The notes: generated by a model not told the origin, from the sequence alone. A DNA stretch of 64,000 nt from Streptomyces sp. A012304 (GCF_026008495.1 NZ_BQUN01000182.1:59050-123049); one strand, 5' to 3'. Counted from the first letter of the stretch, positions 7,855 to 16,555 are shown. A program made the numbers and translations.

Positions 7855-8331
7855 ATGGCCGATGACGAGAACGCGGGATTCGCGCTGCCCCGCGGAGCGA
7901 CAGGTTTCTTCCGCCCGCAGGACGGCCCGCTTCCCGAGACCGATCCCCGAAGGCTGCGTGCCGCGCTGCACGCGGCCGCCCGCGCCGCCGGAGGCAGGGT
8001 GAGCGAGTGGGAGGAGCGGGAATACCCCTGTACCTTCCATTCCGCGACGGTCGTCGTCGGTACGGCCGGACACATCGTCCTGGCCCACGCCCACCACCCC
8101 TGGATCGCGTTCGCCAGGGAACGCCGCGACTGGTACACCGAGCAGTTCCTCGCACCACCCCCGTGGTCCGACGTCTTCACGCACGCCGGGTTCACGGTAC
8201 TCGGGAGCGAGCAGCTCACCATGCCCCTCTCCGGCGTCGACACCTCGGCGCTCACGCGCGACGAGTGGCGCCACGTCCGTCTCTACGGCATCACCACGCT
8301 GGGTGGGTTGCTCTTCAACGCCTGGGACTGA
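7855..8331 (+). CDS. Hypothetical protein, 158 aa
   Basis: No family recognised. The product is soluble, without signal peptide or membrane helix, and has conserved-looking segments GFFRPQDGPLPETDPRRLRAALHAAARAAGG and VVVGTAGHIVLAHAHHPWIAFA. Many Trp/Tyr residues in the second half suggest a compact enzyme-like or immunity-like fold. The ATG at 7855 follows AGGATGAGCG. The gene is divergent from the sigma-factor operon and convergent with the LysR gene. Confidence 0.6.
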   Translation: MADDENAGFALPRGATGFFRPQDGPLPETDPRRLRAALHAAARAAGGRVSEWEEREYPCTFHSATVVVGTAGHIVLAHAHHPWIAFARERRDWYTEQFLAPPPWSDVFTHAGFTVLGSEQLTMPLSGVDTSALTRDEWRHVRLYGITTLGGLLFNAWD

Positions 8332-8345
8332 TCGGAGGGTTGTAG

Positions 8346-8504
8346 GCGGAACCCGACCGGAGAGAAACGGATGCCGACCGGTGCGGCCAGGTCTGGCTGG
8401 CCCTGGCGGCCACCACGCTCAGCTACGGCGGGATGTTCGGCGCCGTCGTCATGGTCGTCGCCGCGCACCGGGCCAGGTCGACCGGGCGGCGGACCGGCTG
8501 CTGA
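8346..8504 (+). pseudogene. Start-less remnant of a small membrane protein
   Basis: In one frame the 8332-8568 gap reads an open stretch with a convincing membrane helix (VWLALAATTLSYGGMFGAVV) and a positively charged tail ending TGRRTGC-stop. No ATG, GTG or TTG lies in frame between the upstream TAG at 8343 and the helix, so it looks like a truncated relic. The rest of the gap shows nothing else. Confidence 0.3.
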
Positions 8505-8568
8505 AACCCGGAACCGCGTGGACGGTCGCCAGGCTCGCCGCGTGTTCCGGCCGCCGCCCGAGCCCAGG

Positions 8569-9432
8569 TCACCGGGGCACGAGTTCGCTCCCGACGCAGG
8601 TACGCAGGACCGACTCCAGGGTTTCCGTGTGCGGGTGGGGGTTGGTGCGGGGGTGGACGAAGTGCAGGGTGGCGGGCGGGGACCCGGTCAGGGGCAGGTA
8701 GAGGATGTCCGGGTCGGGGTACTGAGCGGCGACCGAGGCGGGAAGGACGCCCACACCACGGCGGATCGCGACCGCGTGCAGGTACTCGTCGATGTTGGTG
8801 GCCTCGGCGCCGACCTCCGGCCGGTACGCGCTGGGCCAGTCGTCGGGCGTGAGTGTGCCGCTGACGGTGTTGACCACCAGGCACCGGCGTCCCACCTCAC
8901 GCCAGGAGACGGCGGACTGGACGGCGAGCGTGGAACGGCGCGAGACGGCGGCGACACGACGTTCCTGGACGATCTCCACGGCCACCAGGCGGGGGTCGCG
9001 GACGGGACCCCACAGCAGGGCCGCGTCGGCGGAGCCGTCCCGCAGCCCCGCCGTGCAGTCGTCGACGCGTACCGGCTGGACGAGGAGCTGATGGCGCTCC
9101 TCCATCAGCTCGATGGCACGACGGCCCACCGCGGTGGGAAAACCCCAGGCGTATCCGAGACGGAAGGGAGCCTCCGGCGGAGGCGGGAACAGCGCGGCCT
9201 CCAGACGGGGCAGCAGCGCCTCCAGCTCCGCCTTCAGACGCCGTCCCTCGACGGTGAGCCGGGGATGCCGGGTGCTGCGGTCGACCAGCGCTCTTCCCAA
9301 CACCTCTTCGAGACGCTGGATGTGACGGCTCAACGTCGGCTGGGACAGGCCGAGTCTGTCGGCGGCCCAGGTGAAGTGCTGCTCCTCGGCGAGGGTCAGG
9401 AAGCATCGCAGGTGCTGTATGCCGATGTCCAT
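8569..9432 (-). CDS. LysR-family transcriptional regulator
   Basis: 287 residues. The N-terminal winged HTH (residues 3-62, LRCFLTLAEEQHFTWAADRLGLSQPTLSRHIQRLE) is classic LysR; the rest is the two-lobed effector domain (FRLGYAWG from about 90). It follows the ALAS-GNAT-oxidoreductase-MFS operon on the same strand, 110 bp after the exporter stop, so it could be the operon's last gene or its dedicated regulator. LysR genes are more often divergent from their target, so control of the operon is an inference. Confidence 0.88.
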   Translation of the reverse strand: MDIGIQHLRCFLTLAEEQHFTWAADRLGLSQPTLSRHIQRLEEVLGRALVDRSTRHPRLTVEGRRLKAELEALLPRLEAALFPPPPEAPFRLGYAWGFPTAVGRRAIELMEERHQLLVQPVRVDDCTAGLRDGSADAALLWGPVRDPRLVAVEIVQERRVAAVSRRSTLAVQSAVSWREVGRRCLVVNTVSGTLTPDDWPSAYRPEVGAEATNIDEYLHAVAIRRGVGVLPASVAAQYPDPDILYLPLTGSPPATLHFVHPRTNPHPHTETLESVLRTCVGSELVPR

Positions 9433-9542
9433 GGTCGACAGGTTAGGCCCTGTCCGGCCGGCCGTGCCGCGGACGGGCGGCCTGCCAGGCCCTCGTCCGC
9501 GGCACTGTGGCGAAACTCATCCACCGGACCGGCCATCCACGG

Positions 9543-10823
9543 TCACCGCTCGTCCGGCCCGTCCGCCGCCCGGTCCGCCGTACCGCGACGGGTGGCGCGG
9601 CGCACGGCGGTGAGGTGCAGCAGGAGGCCCAGGAGAGCGAGACCGGCCGTGCAGTACGGCAGGGCCGCCGGCGCCGTTCCCGCCGCGATGACGGTGCCGC
9701 CCAGGGCCGAGCCGATGGCGCTGCCCAGGTAGACGGCGGAACTGTTCAACGCGACGGCGACCGGGGCCTGTTGCGGCTGCGCGGCGATGAGCTGGTGCTG
9801 CTGGGGCACCTGGAGGGCCCAGCCGGCGGCGCCCCAGACGACCAGGGGGACGAACAGGACCCAGCTCGTACCGGCGGCCGACGGCAGGGCGAGGTGAGCC
9901 ACCGCCAGCAGGGTGAGGACACCCGTGACCACCGCGAAGGGACGACGGGTCCGGTCCACGATCCGCCCGATCAGCAGGCTCCCGGCCACCCCGCCCGCGC
10001 CCCAGGCCCACATCGGGCCCACGGTGTCACCGGAGCCGGCGGCGTCCTTGAGGAACGGCGCAAGGTAGGTGTACAGGCCCAGGCTCGCGATGCCGCCGAG
10101 GAGGGAGACCACCGCGATGCCCGCGACCCGGCCGTCCGCCAGGATGCGGACGCGGTCGCGCAGGGCCGGCGGCGGGCCGGCCGTCGTGGTCGGCAGCAGG
10201 GCGATGCCCGCGAGGGCCAGCAGGCCCAGCGCGGTGATGAGCCACAGCGTGCCGCGCCAGCCCATGTGCTCGGCCAGCATCACACCCAGCGGAACGCCGA
10301 CCACGGTGCCGATGCTCATCCCGCCCATGACCAGCGCGAGGCTCCTGCCACGGCGCTCCTCGCCCGCCAGGCCCGCGGCGGTCGCCGCCGCCGTCGGGGA
10401 GTACAGCCCGGCCCCGATCCCGGCCAGGGCCCGGGCCACCAACAGCACCGGCAGCGACGGCGCGAGGGCGCTCAACGCGTTGCCCACGGAGAAGACGGCC
10501 AGCGCGCAGGCGAGCACGACCTTGGCGGGACGTCCCGCGAGCGCGGTGGCGAAGACGGGGGCCGCCAGCGCGTAGCACAACGTGAAGACGGTGACCATCT
10601 GCCCGGCCGACGCCTCCGAGACGCGCAGGCCGCTCGCGACATCCGGCAGCAGACCGGCCATGACATAGGCGTCCAGGCCCAGGGCGAAGGCCCCGACGGC
10701 GAGCAGGGGGACGAACCGGCTGCCGCGCCCCGCGCCCTTGCCGGTGCCCGTGTCCGTACCGGAGGCGTCCGTGCGTGTGGTGTCCATGTCTGTGGTGTCC
10801 GTGCCGGTGGTGTCCGTGCTCAT
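9543..10823 (-). CDS. MFS drug-type exporter (DHA1, 12 TM)
   Basis: 426 residues with twelve predicted membrane helices, a central charged loop near residue 215, and MFS motifs (GLDAYVMAGLLP in helix 1, ARALAGIGAGLYSPTAAA in helix 4, MGGMSIGTVVGVPLGVMLAEHMGWRGTLW spanning helix 5 motif C). It belongs with AraJ/Bcr-type proton-driven exporters. The N-terminal 30 residues are a Thr/Asp repeat (TDTTGTDTTDMDTT) coded by short GTGTCC-like DNA repeats, likely disordered. Its ATG overlaps the stop of the oxidoreductase gene (ATGA). It probably exports the operon's product. Confidence 0.85.
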   Translation of the reverse strand: MSTDTTGTDTTDMDTTRTDASGTDTGTGKGAGRGSRFVPLLAVGAFALGLDAYVMAGLLPDVASGLRVSEASAGQMVTVFTLCYALAAPVFATALAGRPAKVVLACALAVFSVGNALSALAPSLPVLLVARALAGIGAGLYSPTAAATAAGLAGEERRGRSLALVMGGMSIGTVVGVPLGVMLAEHMGWRGTLWLITALGLLALAGIALLPTTTAGPPPALRDRVRILADGRVAGIAVVSLLGGIASLGLYTYLAPFLKDAAGSGDTVGPMWAWGAGGVAGSLLIGRIVDRTRRPFAVVTGVLTLLAVAHLALPSAAGTSWVLFVPLVVWGAAGWALQVPQQHQLIAAQPQQAPVAVALNSSAVYLGSAIGSALGGTVIAAGTAPAALPYCTAGLALLGLLLHLTAVRRATRRGTADRAADGPDER

Positions 10824-11902
10824 CCCAGCCGCTCCCAGTCCACTTCGGTGACGATGGTCCGGCCCGCGGGGAAGTAGCGGGCGGGCCCGGTGGTCCGTGC
10901 CGTCTCCTCGACGCGGTTCAGCAGGCGCTGCAGTGCGATCGACTCGCCCAGGCCCGCGAAGGCCACGGAGGGCCGCTCGCCGCGCAGCACGAACCGCAGC
11001 GCGTCCGCGACGAGCCGGCGCAGTTTGACGACGCCCCGCAGTCCGTCGGGGGCCTGCTCACCGCGGGTGTCGACCTCGCACAAGGTCTCCTCGCCGTCCC
11101 GTGTGCGGCGCCAGACGCGCAGACGGTCGGCGTCCCACACCGGGGTGTCGTACTCGGCCGACGCGTACACGAGTTCGCCGTCCGGGGCGCGGAAGGTGCA
11201 GTCGACCGTGCGCTGCCGGGTGATGTTGACGAAGCTGCTGTAGACGGTCACCGGTGCCTCGCCCAGCGTGGCGGTCAGGGCGACACTGTCGAGCACGGCG
11301 TCCCCCGAGACGGAGAAGTCGGAGGTGACCGCGAGGGCCCCGGTGAGCTCGACGGGATGATCGTCGGGCGCTGTCCAGCGCAGCAGGTCGAGCGAGTGGA
11401 TGACCTCGCTGGTCACCCCCACGGTGGGCCGGTGGTCGTTGACGCGGTCCTTGCCCCAGGTGGCGTGGGCGCGCACCAGGGACAGACGGTGGCGCCGGAC
11501 GTGGTCGCGCAGCGCCGCCGTCGCGTCGGAGTACCGCTCCACCAGGTCCATGGCGAAGCCGGAGACGTCCCGCAGGGCGTCCGTCACGGCGCCGAGGTCG
11601 TCATGACGGGATGTCAGCGGCTTCTCGGCGAGGACGAACCCCCGGTAACCGGCGAGCCCGGTGAGGATCTCGGCGTGTGCCGAGTCGGTCACGGCCACGA
11701 TGACCAGATCGGGCGCGAAGTCGGTCAGGGCCTGCTTCAGCGAGGGGAAGTAGGGGATGTCCTCACGGGTGCGGTGACGGGCGTGATACGCGATCTCCAG
11801 ATCTGCCCCGACCCCCTGCGGCCCGTCCAGGCCGCGCAGGGCCTTGAGGAAACGGGATCCGGCGTACCCCATCCCCGCGATCAGTACCTTCACCGTGCTC
11901 AT
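10820..11902 (-). CDS. Gfo/Idh/MocA-family oxidoreductase
   Basis: 360 residues. The N-terminal Rossmann fold is clear (VKVLIAGMGYAGSRFLKAL, residues 4-22), followed by FVLAEKPLTSR carrying the conserved EKP near residue 98 and the C-terminal beta-sheet domain. Such enzymes use NAD(P) to oxidise or reduce hydroxyl/keto or imine groups on sugars and amino-sugar-like compounds. The ATG overlaps the TGA of the GNAT gene (ATGA) and its own stop overlaps the MFS start, so translation of the operon is tightly coupled. In context it may reduce the ketone of an aminolevulinate-derived compound. Confidence 0.8.
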   Translation of the reverse strand: MSTVKVLIAGMGYAGSRFLKALRGLDGPQGVGADLEIAYHARHRTREDIPYFPSLKQALTDFAPDLVIVAVTDSAHAEILTGLAGYRGFVLAEKPLTSRHDDLGAVTDALRDVSGFAMDLVERYSDATAALRDHVRRHRLSLVRAHATWGKDRVNDHRPTVGVTSEVIHSLDLLRWTAPDDHPVELTGALAVTSDFSVSGDAVLDSVALTATLGEAPVTVYSSFVNITRQRTVDCTFRAPDGELVYASAEYDTPVWDADRLRVWRRTRDGEETLCEVDTRGEQAPDGLRGVVKLRRLVADALRFVLRGERPSVAFAGLGESIALQRLLNRVEETARTTGPARYFPAGRTIVTEVDWERLG

Positions 11903-12435
11903 ACGGGCGTGGCCTCCTCGGCGGCGCGCAGTGACGTGAACAGCAACTCCTCCCCGCTGGGCCGGAAACCGGAGCGAAGGTAGAGGGAGGCGCCGGCCGG
12001 GGTGGTCTGCAGCACCACCTCGTCGGCACCGCGGTCGCGCAGCCAGGCGAGGAGGTGCTCCAGGACCGCGGTGGCCAGCCCCTGCCCCCGGTCGCGCGGA
12101 TCGGTGACCACCGACTGGATCCACCCCGCAAGGCCGCTGGGGCAGGCGGGGGAGGGCGCGCGCCGGTCGACGACGGCTGTGGCACAGGCCCTCAACCGCC
12201 CGGCCCCGGGCACCACCGCGACGCGCACACCGGTGTCCTCACGGCCGTTCCCCAGCCGCTCCGCCAGCCAGGAGCGGTACGCCGCCCGCCAGGCCGCGCT
12301 CTGCGCCGCGTCGGTGGCCGCGTACGGCAGCCCGGCGGCCGCGCCGTCCTCCAGCAGATGGGCGCGCAGCCGGATCAGTTCGTCGATGTCGCCGGCCACG
12401 GCTCCCCGTACGGCGATGTCCGCGGGCCCGCTCAC
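11899..12435 (-). CDS. GNAT-family N-acetyltransferase
   Basis: 178 residues with the GNAT core: AVRGAVAGDIDELIRLR at the start, the acetyl-CoA loop DPRDRGQGLATAVLEHLLAWL (near residue 115, matching the R/Q-x-x-G-x-G/A motif), and the terminal LYLRSGFRPSGEELLF. It transfers an acyl group from acyl-CoA to an amine. The GTG start at 12435 overlaps the ALAS stop (GTGA). The longer open frame upstream is the ALAS shadow. The free amine of 5-aminolevulinate is an obvious candidate substrate, but that is inferred only from the operon. Confidence 0.8.
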   Translation of the reverse strand: MSGPADIAVRGAVAGDIDELIRLRAHLLEDGAAAGLPYAATDAAQSAAWRAAYRSWLAERLGNGREDTGVRVAVVPGAGRLRACATAVVDRRAPSPACPSGLAGWIQSVVTDPRDRGQGLATAVLEHLLAWLRDRGADEVVLQTTPAGASLYLRSGFRPSGEELLFTSLRAAEEATPV

Positions 12436-13670
12436 GCCGCCCGCCCCGCCGGTTCCGCCGTACGGCCGGAGACACCGAAGTACCGGAAGACCTCGCTCAG
12501 CGAGCGCACCAGGTGAGCGATGTCCTCGTCGTCGTGGTTCGGGGTCACGTTGACCCGGAAGCGTTCGGTACCGACCGGAACGGTCGGGGAGTTGATCGGC
12601 TGGAGGTACACCCCGTGCTCGTCCAGCAGCCGTACCGCCGACCGCCTGCACAGCTCCGCGTCACCGACCAGTACGGGCAGCACGTGGGTGGTGCTGCACG
12701 GCATGACCTCGATGCCGGCCTCGGCGAGCGCGCCGCGCAGGTGCGCCGTCTTGCGTCGCAGCGCGCCACGCTCGGTCTCGGAGGACTTCAGGTGCTCGAT
12801 GCTCGCATGGCAGGCGGCGACGACGGCCGGCGGCAGCGAGGTGGTGAAGATGAAACCGGAGGCGAAGCTGCGCACGGCGTCCACGAGCGTCGCCGAGGCG
12901 GCGATGTAGCCCCCGATCACCCCGATGGCCTTGGCCATGGTCCCCTGGATGACGTCGATCTGGTGGTCGACGTTGAGCTGTGCCGCCATGCCGGCACCGC
13001 GCGGCCCGTACATGCCGATGGCGTGCACCTCGTCGAGGTAGGTGAGCGCGTTGTACTGCTGGGCGACCTTGGCGATCTCCTCGATCGGGGCGACGTCACC
13101 GTCCATCGAGTAGACGGACTCGAACACGACGATCTTCGGCCGGTCCAGGGGCTGCCGGGCGAGCAACTCCTCCAGGTGGCCCACGTCGTTGTGCCGGAAG
13201 ACATGGCGCTCGGCCTTGGTGCTGCGGATGCCGTTGATGATGGACGCGTGGTTCAGCTCGTCCGAGACGATCACCGGGTCGGGCAGGACGCGCAGCAGGC
13301 ATTGCAGGGTCGCGTCGTTGGAGCCGTAACCGGTCGGGAAGACGAGCGCGGCCTCCTTGCCGTGCCACTCGGCGAGTGAGGACTCCAGCCGGGCGTAGTG
13401 CGCGTGCGTGCCGCCGATGTTGCGCGAGCCTCCCGAGCCCGCTCCGTACTCGTCGACGGCCCGGTGCATCGCCTCCAGCACGGCGGGATGCTGCGACATG
13501 CCGAGATAGTCGTTGCTGCACCACACGGTCACCTGCTGGGAACGGCCGTCGGGGGCGCGGCGTGTCGCCAAGGGATAGGCACCGGCGCGGCGGTTGATGT
13601 CCACGAACTCCCGGTACTGTCCACTGCGCCGCAGACCGTCGAGCTTGGCGGCGAGAAAGTCCTCCAGCAC
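12432..13670 (-). CDS. 5-Aminolevulinate synthase (alpha-oxoamine synthase, PLP)
   Basis: 412 residues, closely following Rhodobacter HemA throughout: WCSNDYLGMSQHP, GAGSGGSRNIGGT, FESVYSMDGD, YLDEVHAIGMYGPRGAG and the PLP lysine K247 in QGTMAKAIGV. It condenses glycine with succinyl-CoA. Streptomyces makes haem from glutamyl-tRNA, so a fused-route ALAS normally serves specialised metabolism. The acyl-CoA pocket residues equivalent to Rhodobacter Arg21 and Asn85 are kept (R20, N84), but Thr83 is replaced by S82. The GTG at 13670 has AGGAGG 8 nt upstream and is preferred over the track-length ATG 75 bp further up. First gene of the operon. Confidence 0.9.
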   Translation of the reverse strand: MLEDFLAAKLDGLRRSGQYREFVDINRRAGAYPLATRRAPDGRSQQVTVWCSNDYLGMSQHPAVLEAMHRAVDEYGAGSGGSRNIGGTHAHYARLESSLAEWHGKEAALVFPTGYGSNDATLQCLLRVLPDPVIVSDELNHASIINGIRSTKAERHVFRHNDVGHLEELLARQPLDRPKIVVFESVYSMDGDVAPIEEIAKVAQQYNALTYLDEVHAIGMYGPRGAGMAAQLNVDHQIDVIQGTMAKAIGVIGGYIAASATLVDAVRSFASGFIFTTSLPPAVVAACHASIEHLKSSETERGALRRKTAHLRGALAEAGIEVMPCSTTHVLPVLVGDAELCRRSAVRLLDEHGVYLQPINSPTVPVGTERFRVNVTPNHDDEDIAHLVRSLSEVFRYFGVSGRTAEPAGRAA

Positions 13671-13885
13671 CTCAGTTGCCTCCTGCTGATGGGCCGACGC
13701 GGAAGGGCACCGGCCGTGTACGGGTCGACAGCAGTAGACAGACATGGATGGCTGTTACACCAATACGATCGGTACATGAGTCATGTGCGGGCTGTATGAC
13801 CGCTGCTGAGGACGGCGCCGCACCGCTAGGGAGACGCGCGTCACATGGGTGTCGACGGCCGCCGGGGCCGCCGTCGACGGCTCGC

Positions 13886-14776
13886 TCAGGGGAGCGGAGT
13901 ACCGCCGGTGGCGTTGAGGATCTCGGCGGTGATGAAGCTCGCCTCCTGCGAGGCGAGATAGACGTACGCGGGCGCCAGCTCGGCCGGTTGGGCCGGTCGG
14001 CCCAGCGGGCTCTGCTTGCCGAACTCCGCGGTGTCGGGCATGGTCGCGGGGATCAGCGGTGTCCACACCGGTCCCGGCGCGACCGCGTTGACGCGGATGC
14101 CGCGCTCCGCGAGCATCTGGGCCAGACCCTGGGTGAAGGTGACGATCGCGCCCTTCGTCATCGCGTAGTCCAGCAGATGCGGGCTGGGCTTGTACGCCTG
14201 CACCGACGTGGAGTTGATGACGCTGCCGCCCGCCGGGATGTGCGGCAGCGCGTACTTCGTCAGCCAGAACATGCCGTACAGGTTGGTGCGCATCACGCGG
14301 TCGAACTGCTCGGTGGTGATCGCCTCGATGCCGTCCGGCTGTGACATCTGGTAGGCCGCGTTGTTCACCAGCACGTCGATACGCCCGAACTCCGCGACCG
14401 CCCGTTCGATCAGCGAGCGGCAGTTGTCCTCGTCGCGGATGTCACAGGACACGGCGACCGCCTTGCGGCCCGCGTCCTCCACGAGGCGGGAGGTCTCACG
14501 CGCCTCGTCCTGCTCTTCCTGGAGGTAGGTGAACAGCACATCGGCACCCTCGCGCGCGAAGGCCAGTGCCACGGCCCGGCCGATCCCCGAGTCACCGCCC
14601 GTGATCACGGCCCGGCTCCCTTCCAGGCGGCCCGAGCCGCGGTACGACTCCTCGCCGTGGTCGGGCGGCGGGTCCATCGGCCCGGTCCAGCCCGGGTGCG
14701 GCTGGTCCTGGGAGGGGAAGTCGGGGCGCGGCTGCTGTGTGGTCGGGTCCTGCCGAGTGGTGTGTTCGTCGGTCAC
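13886..14776 (-). CDS. SDR-family oxidoreductase (YhdF/YdaD type)
   Basis: 296 residues. A polar N-terminal extension (TRQDPTTQQPRPDFPSQDQPHPGW) leads into the Rossmann fold: ITGGDSGIGRAVALAF (about residues 57-72), NNAAYQM, the catalytic Ser in INSTSVQAYK and YAMTKGA (Tyr-x-x-x-Lys). This long-tailed SDR group includes Bacillus general-stress dehydrogenases. The GTG at 14776 has AGGAGG at 5-6 nt. It is divergent from the TerB-like gene, and the 173-bp region between them must hold both promoters; I see no clear operator there. Confidence 0.85.
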   Translation of the reverse strand: MTDEHTTRQDPTTQQPRPDFPSQDQPHPGWTGPMDPPPDHGEESYRGSGRLEGSRAVITGGDSGIGRAVALAFAREGADVLFTYLQEEQDEARETSRLVEDAGRKAVAVSCDIRDEDNCRSLIERAVAEFGRIDVLVNNAAYQMSQPDGIEAITTEQFDRVMRTNLYGMFWLTKYALPHIPAGGSVINSTSVQAYKPSPHLLDYAMTKGAIVTFTQGLAQMLAERGIRVNAVAPGPVWTPLIPATMPDTAEFGKQSPLGRPAQPAELAPAYVYLASQEASFITAEILNATGGTPLP

Positions 14777-14949
14777 GTCGGCCTCCTGCCTGCCGGGGGT
14801 CCGTACGGAACGCCGGGTTCCCCGCCCGGTGCGACTCGAAAAGGCCGGTTCGTGGGCCGCGGGTTCGGAGGGGCTTGGCGGAACCATTGCCTGGAGGTGG
14901 GCGTTCCACGGATGAGAGAAGATTCGGACGAGTATCGAGGTGGACGTCA

Positions 14950-15546
14950 ATGGCACTGTTCGACCGGCTCAAGGACCAGGCGAAGAACCTGCAGCAGCAG
15001 GTTCAGGGCGGTCGTGGCGCGACCGGCGGACACGGCGCTCCCGGCTTCGGCGGTGGTGCGCACGGCGCGTCGCACGGCGCGCCGCACGGAGGTTCGAGCG
15101 GTGGCTCGCGCGCCCAGCTGGTCGGCTTGCTGAAAACACAGCTGGGCTCCCTGAAGACCGAGTTGAAGAGCGGTGCGTACCGGGACGCGAGCATGGCGAT
15201 GTGCGCCCTGGTCGCGGCGGCGGACGGCCATGTGGACGCGGCCGAGCGGCAGCAGATGGAGTCGATGATCCTCAGCAACGACGTGTTGCAGAACTTCCCG
15301 CCGGAGCAGCTGCGCGACCGCTTCCACAAGCATGTCGACCTGCTCACACGTAACTTCCCGCAGGGCAAGGCCGAGGCGATGCAGGAGATCGCCAAGGCCG
15401 CCAAGAAGCCGGCCGAGGCCCGGGCGGTGATCCAGACCGGCATCGTCATCGCCGGCGCCGACGGCTACTTCTCCCAGGCGGAGCAGGAGGTCCTCAGGGA
15501 GGCCTGCGCGGCGCTCGGTGTGTCCCCCGCGGAGTTCCAGCTCTGA
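14950..15546 (+). CDS. TerB-like tellurite-resistance family protein
   Basis: 198 residues. A Gly/His/Ala-rich low-complexity stretch (about residues 18-52) follows a short helix (ALFDRLKDQAKNLQQQV); the TerB-like helical domain covers about 70-195, with AMCALVAAADGHVDAAERQQM and the matching IVIAGADGYFSQAEQEVL, two acidic metal-binding-like repeats. TerB proteins are cytosolic, bind metal ions and take part in stress-associated Ter systems. No other ter gene is adjacent. The ATG at 14950 follows GAGGTGG. A strong hairpin lies just after the stop. Confidence 0.75.
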   Translation: MALFDRLKDQAKNLQQQVQGGRGATGGHGAPGFGGGAHGASHGAPHGGSSGGSRAQLVGLLKTQLGSLKTELKSGAYRDASMAMCALVAAADGHVDAAERQQMESMILSNDVLQNFPPEQLRDRFHKHVDLLTRNFPQGKAEAMQEIAKAAKKPAEARAVIQTGIVIAGADGYFSQAEQEVLREACAALGVSPAEFQL

Positions 15547-15564
15547 CGGGCGGGACCGGCAGGA

Positions 15565-15595
15565 AGTGCTCGGTCACCTGCTGTGACCGAGCACT
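15565..15595. terminator. Bidirectional hairpin terminator
   Basis: AGTGCTCGGTCAC (15565-15577) and GTGACCGAGCACT (15583-15595) pair perfectly over 13 bp around a 5-nt loop, midway between the convergent TerB-like and sortase genes. It lacks a T tract, as is common for Streptomyces terminators. Confidence 0.75.
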
Positions 15596-15613
15596 CCGGC
15601 CCGTCCCGAGGGG

Positions 15614-16375
15614 CTACTGAGGACTTGCCGCCGCCGGTCGGGTCGAGGACAGGACGCCGATCTTGTCGATGCGGTGCTCGGGGTTGCCCTGGGCGTCGCG
15701 CCAGTAGTTGCCCGCCGCGTTGTCCTCCGGGGTGGCACAGGTGGAGAGGGTGATCATCGCCTGGGTGGGCTTCTTCCCCGGCGCGCCAGGGACGTCGGCC
15801 CGCTGTTCGGCGAGGGAGCGGGCGGAGCGGAAGGACGTCGTCCGGGTCTGGACGATGCGGTACTCGTACACCGTGCCGTCCGCCGTCACCAAGACCGTGT
15901 CGCCCACATCGACGGCGGGCAGCTCGCGCAGCGGTCCGCCGGCGCTGAGCCGGTGCGCCGTCACCAGGTAGTTGCCGATTTCACCCGGCCCCACGCCGCC
16001 CTGCTCTCCGTGGGGGCTCGCGGCCACGCCGCGGTCCTGGATCCGTGTGCCGGCCCGGTCGTCGGTCGTCCCCTCGTAGGGGACTATGCGCAGATCCGTC
16101 ACGCCGATCGACGGTATGTCGAGGTCGGCGGGTCTGGGCCGGTGAGCGGGGGTGGGGGAGAGGGCGGAGGAGGGTGCGGCTTCAGCGGTGGACGGCTCGG
16201 CGACGGGCGTCTGTGGCGCCGGCGCAGATGGTGTCGGTGGTGTCGGTGTGGACACCGCGGGTTTTGTGTCGCTCGGGACCTTCGCACCCGGGGCGGCGGC
16301 GCAGCCCACGAGCACGACGACCGCCGTCGCGGCGGCGGCCGCGACGGCGGAGCGGGCATGACGGGCAGCGTGCAT
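15614..16375 (-). CDS. Lipoprotein-anchored class E-type sortase
   Basis: 253 residues. The signal sequence ends in the lipobox LVGC (Cys about residue 25), so the enzyme is probably lipid-anchored rather than held by the usual N-terminal helix. A Pro/Thr/Ser-rich linker (30-75) precedes the sortase domain with catalytic His in YLVTAHRLS, Cys in ITLSTCAT and a late Arg in PEHRIDKIG. Class E sortases attach LAxTG-type proteins to the Streptomyces wall. No substrate gene or second sortase is adjacent. The start at 16375 has only a weak ribosome site; the upstream extension in frame is less signal-like. Confidence 0.78.
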   Translation of the reverse strand: MHAARHARSAVAAAAATAVVVLVGCAAAPGAKVPSDTKPAVSTPTPPTPSAPAPQTPVAEPSTAEAAPSSALSPTPAHRPRPADLDIPSIGVTDLRIVPYEGTTDDRAGTRIQDRGVAASPHGEQGGVGPGEIGNYLVTAHRLSAGGPLRELPAVDVGDTVLVTADGTVYEYRIVQTRTTSFRSARSLAEQRADVPGAPGKKPTQAMITLSTCATPEDNAAGNYWRDAQGNPEHRIDKIGVLSSTRPAAASPQ

Positions 16376-16555
16376 GGGTTCTCGACCGCCTGAACATCGA
16401 CAGTGTCTCTTCAGTCGGAACGACGAACCGGAATGTTTCATTCCGTCCCTGCGGCGGGGAGAGCGGCGCACTCATGTCAGGTACACGCCTGAGTGCCGGA
16501 AGCCGGCCCCCTGCTCAAGACGGACGGCTTCCCGCTGACTCCGCACGGCCTCGGC

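Noticed and set aside
12432..13670. ALAS as part of a C5N (manumycin-type) cluster
   Set aside because: No acyl-CoA ligase, amide synthetase or polyketide synthase lies within the window.
13740..13800. Palindrome near CGATCG upstream of the ALAS gene as operator
   Set aside because: Symmetry is limited to the central six bases, expected by chance.
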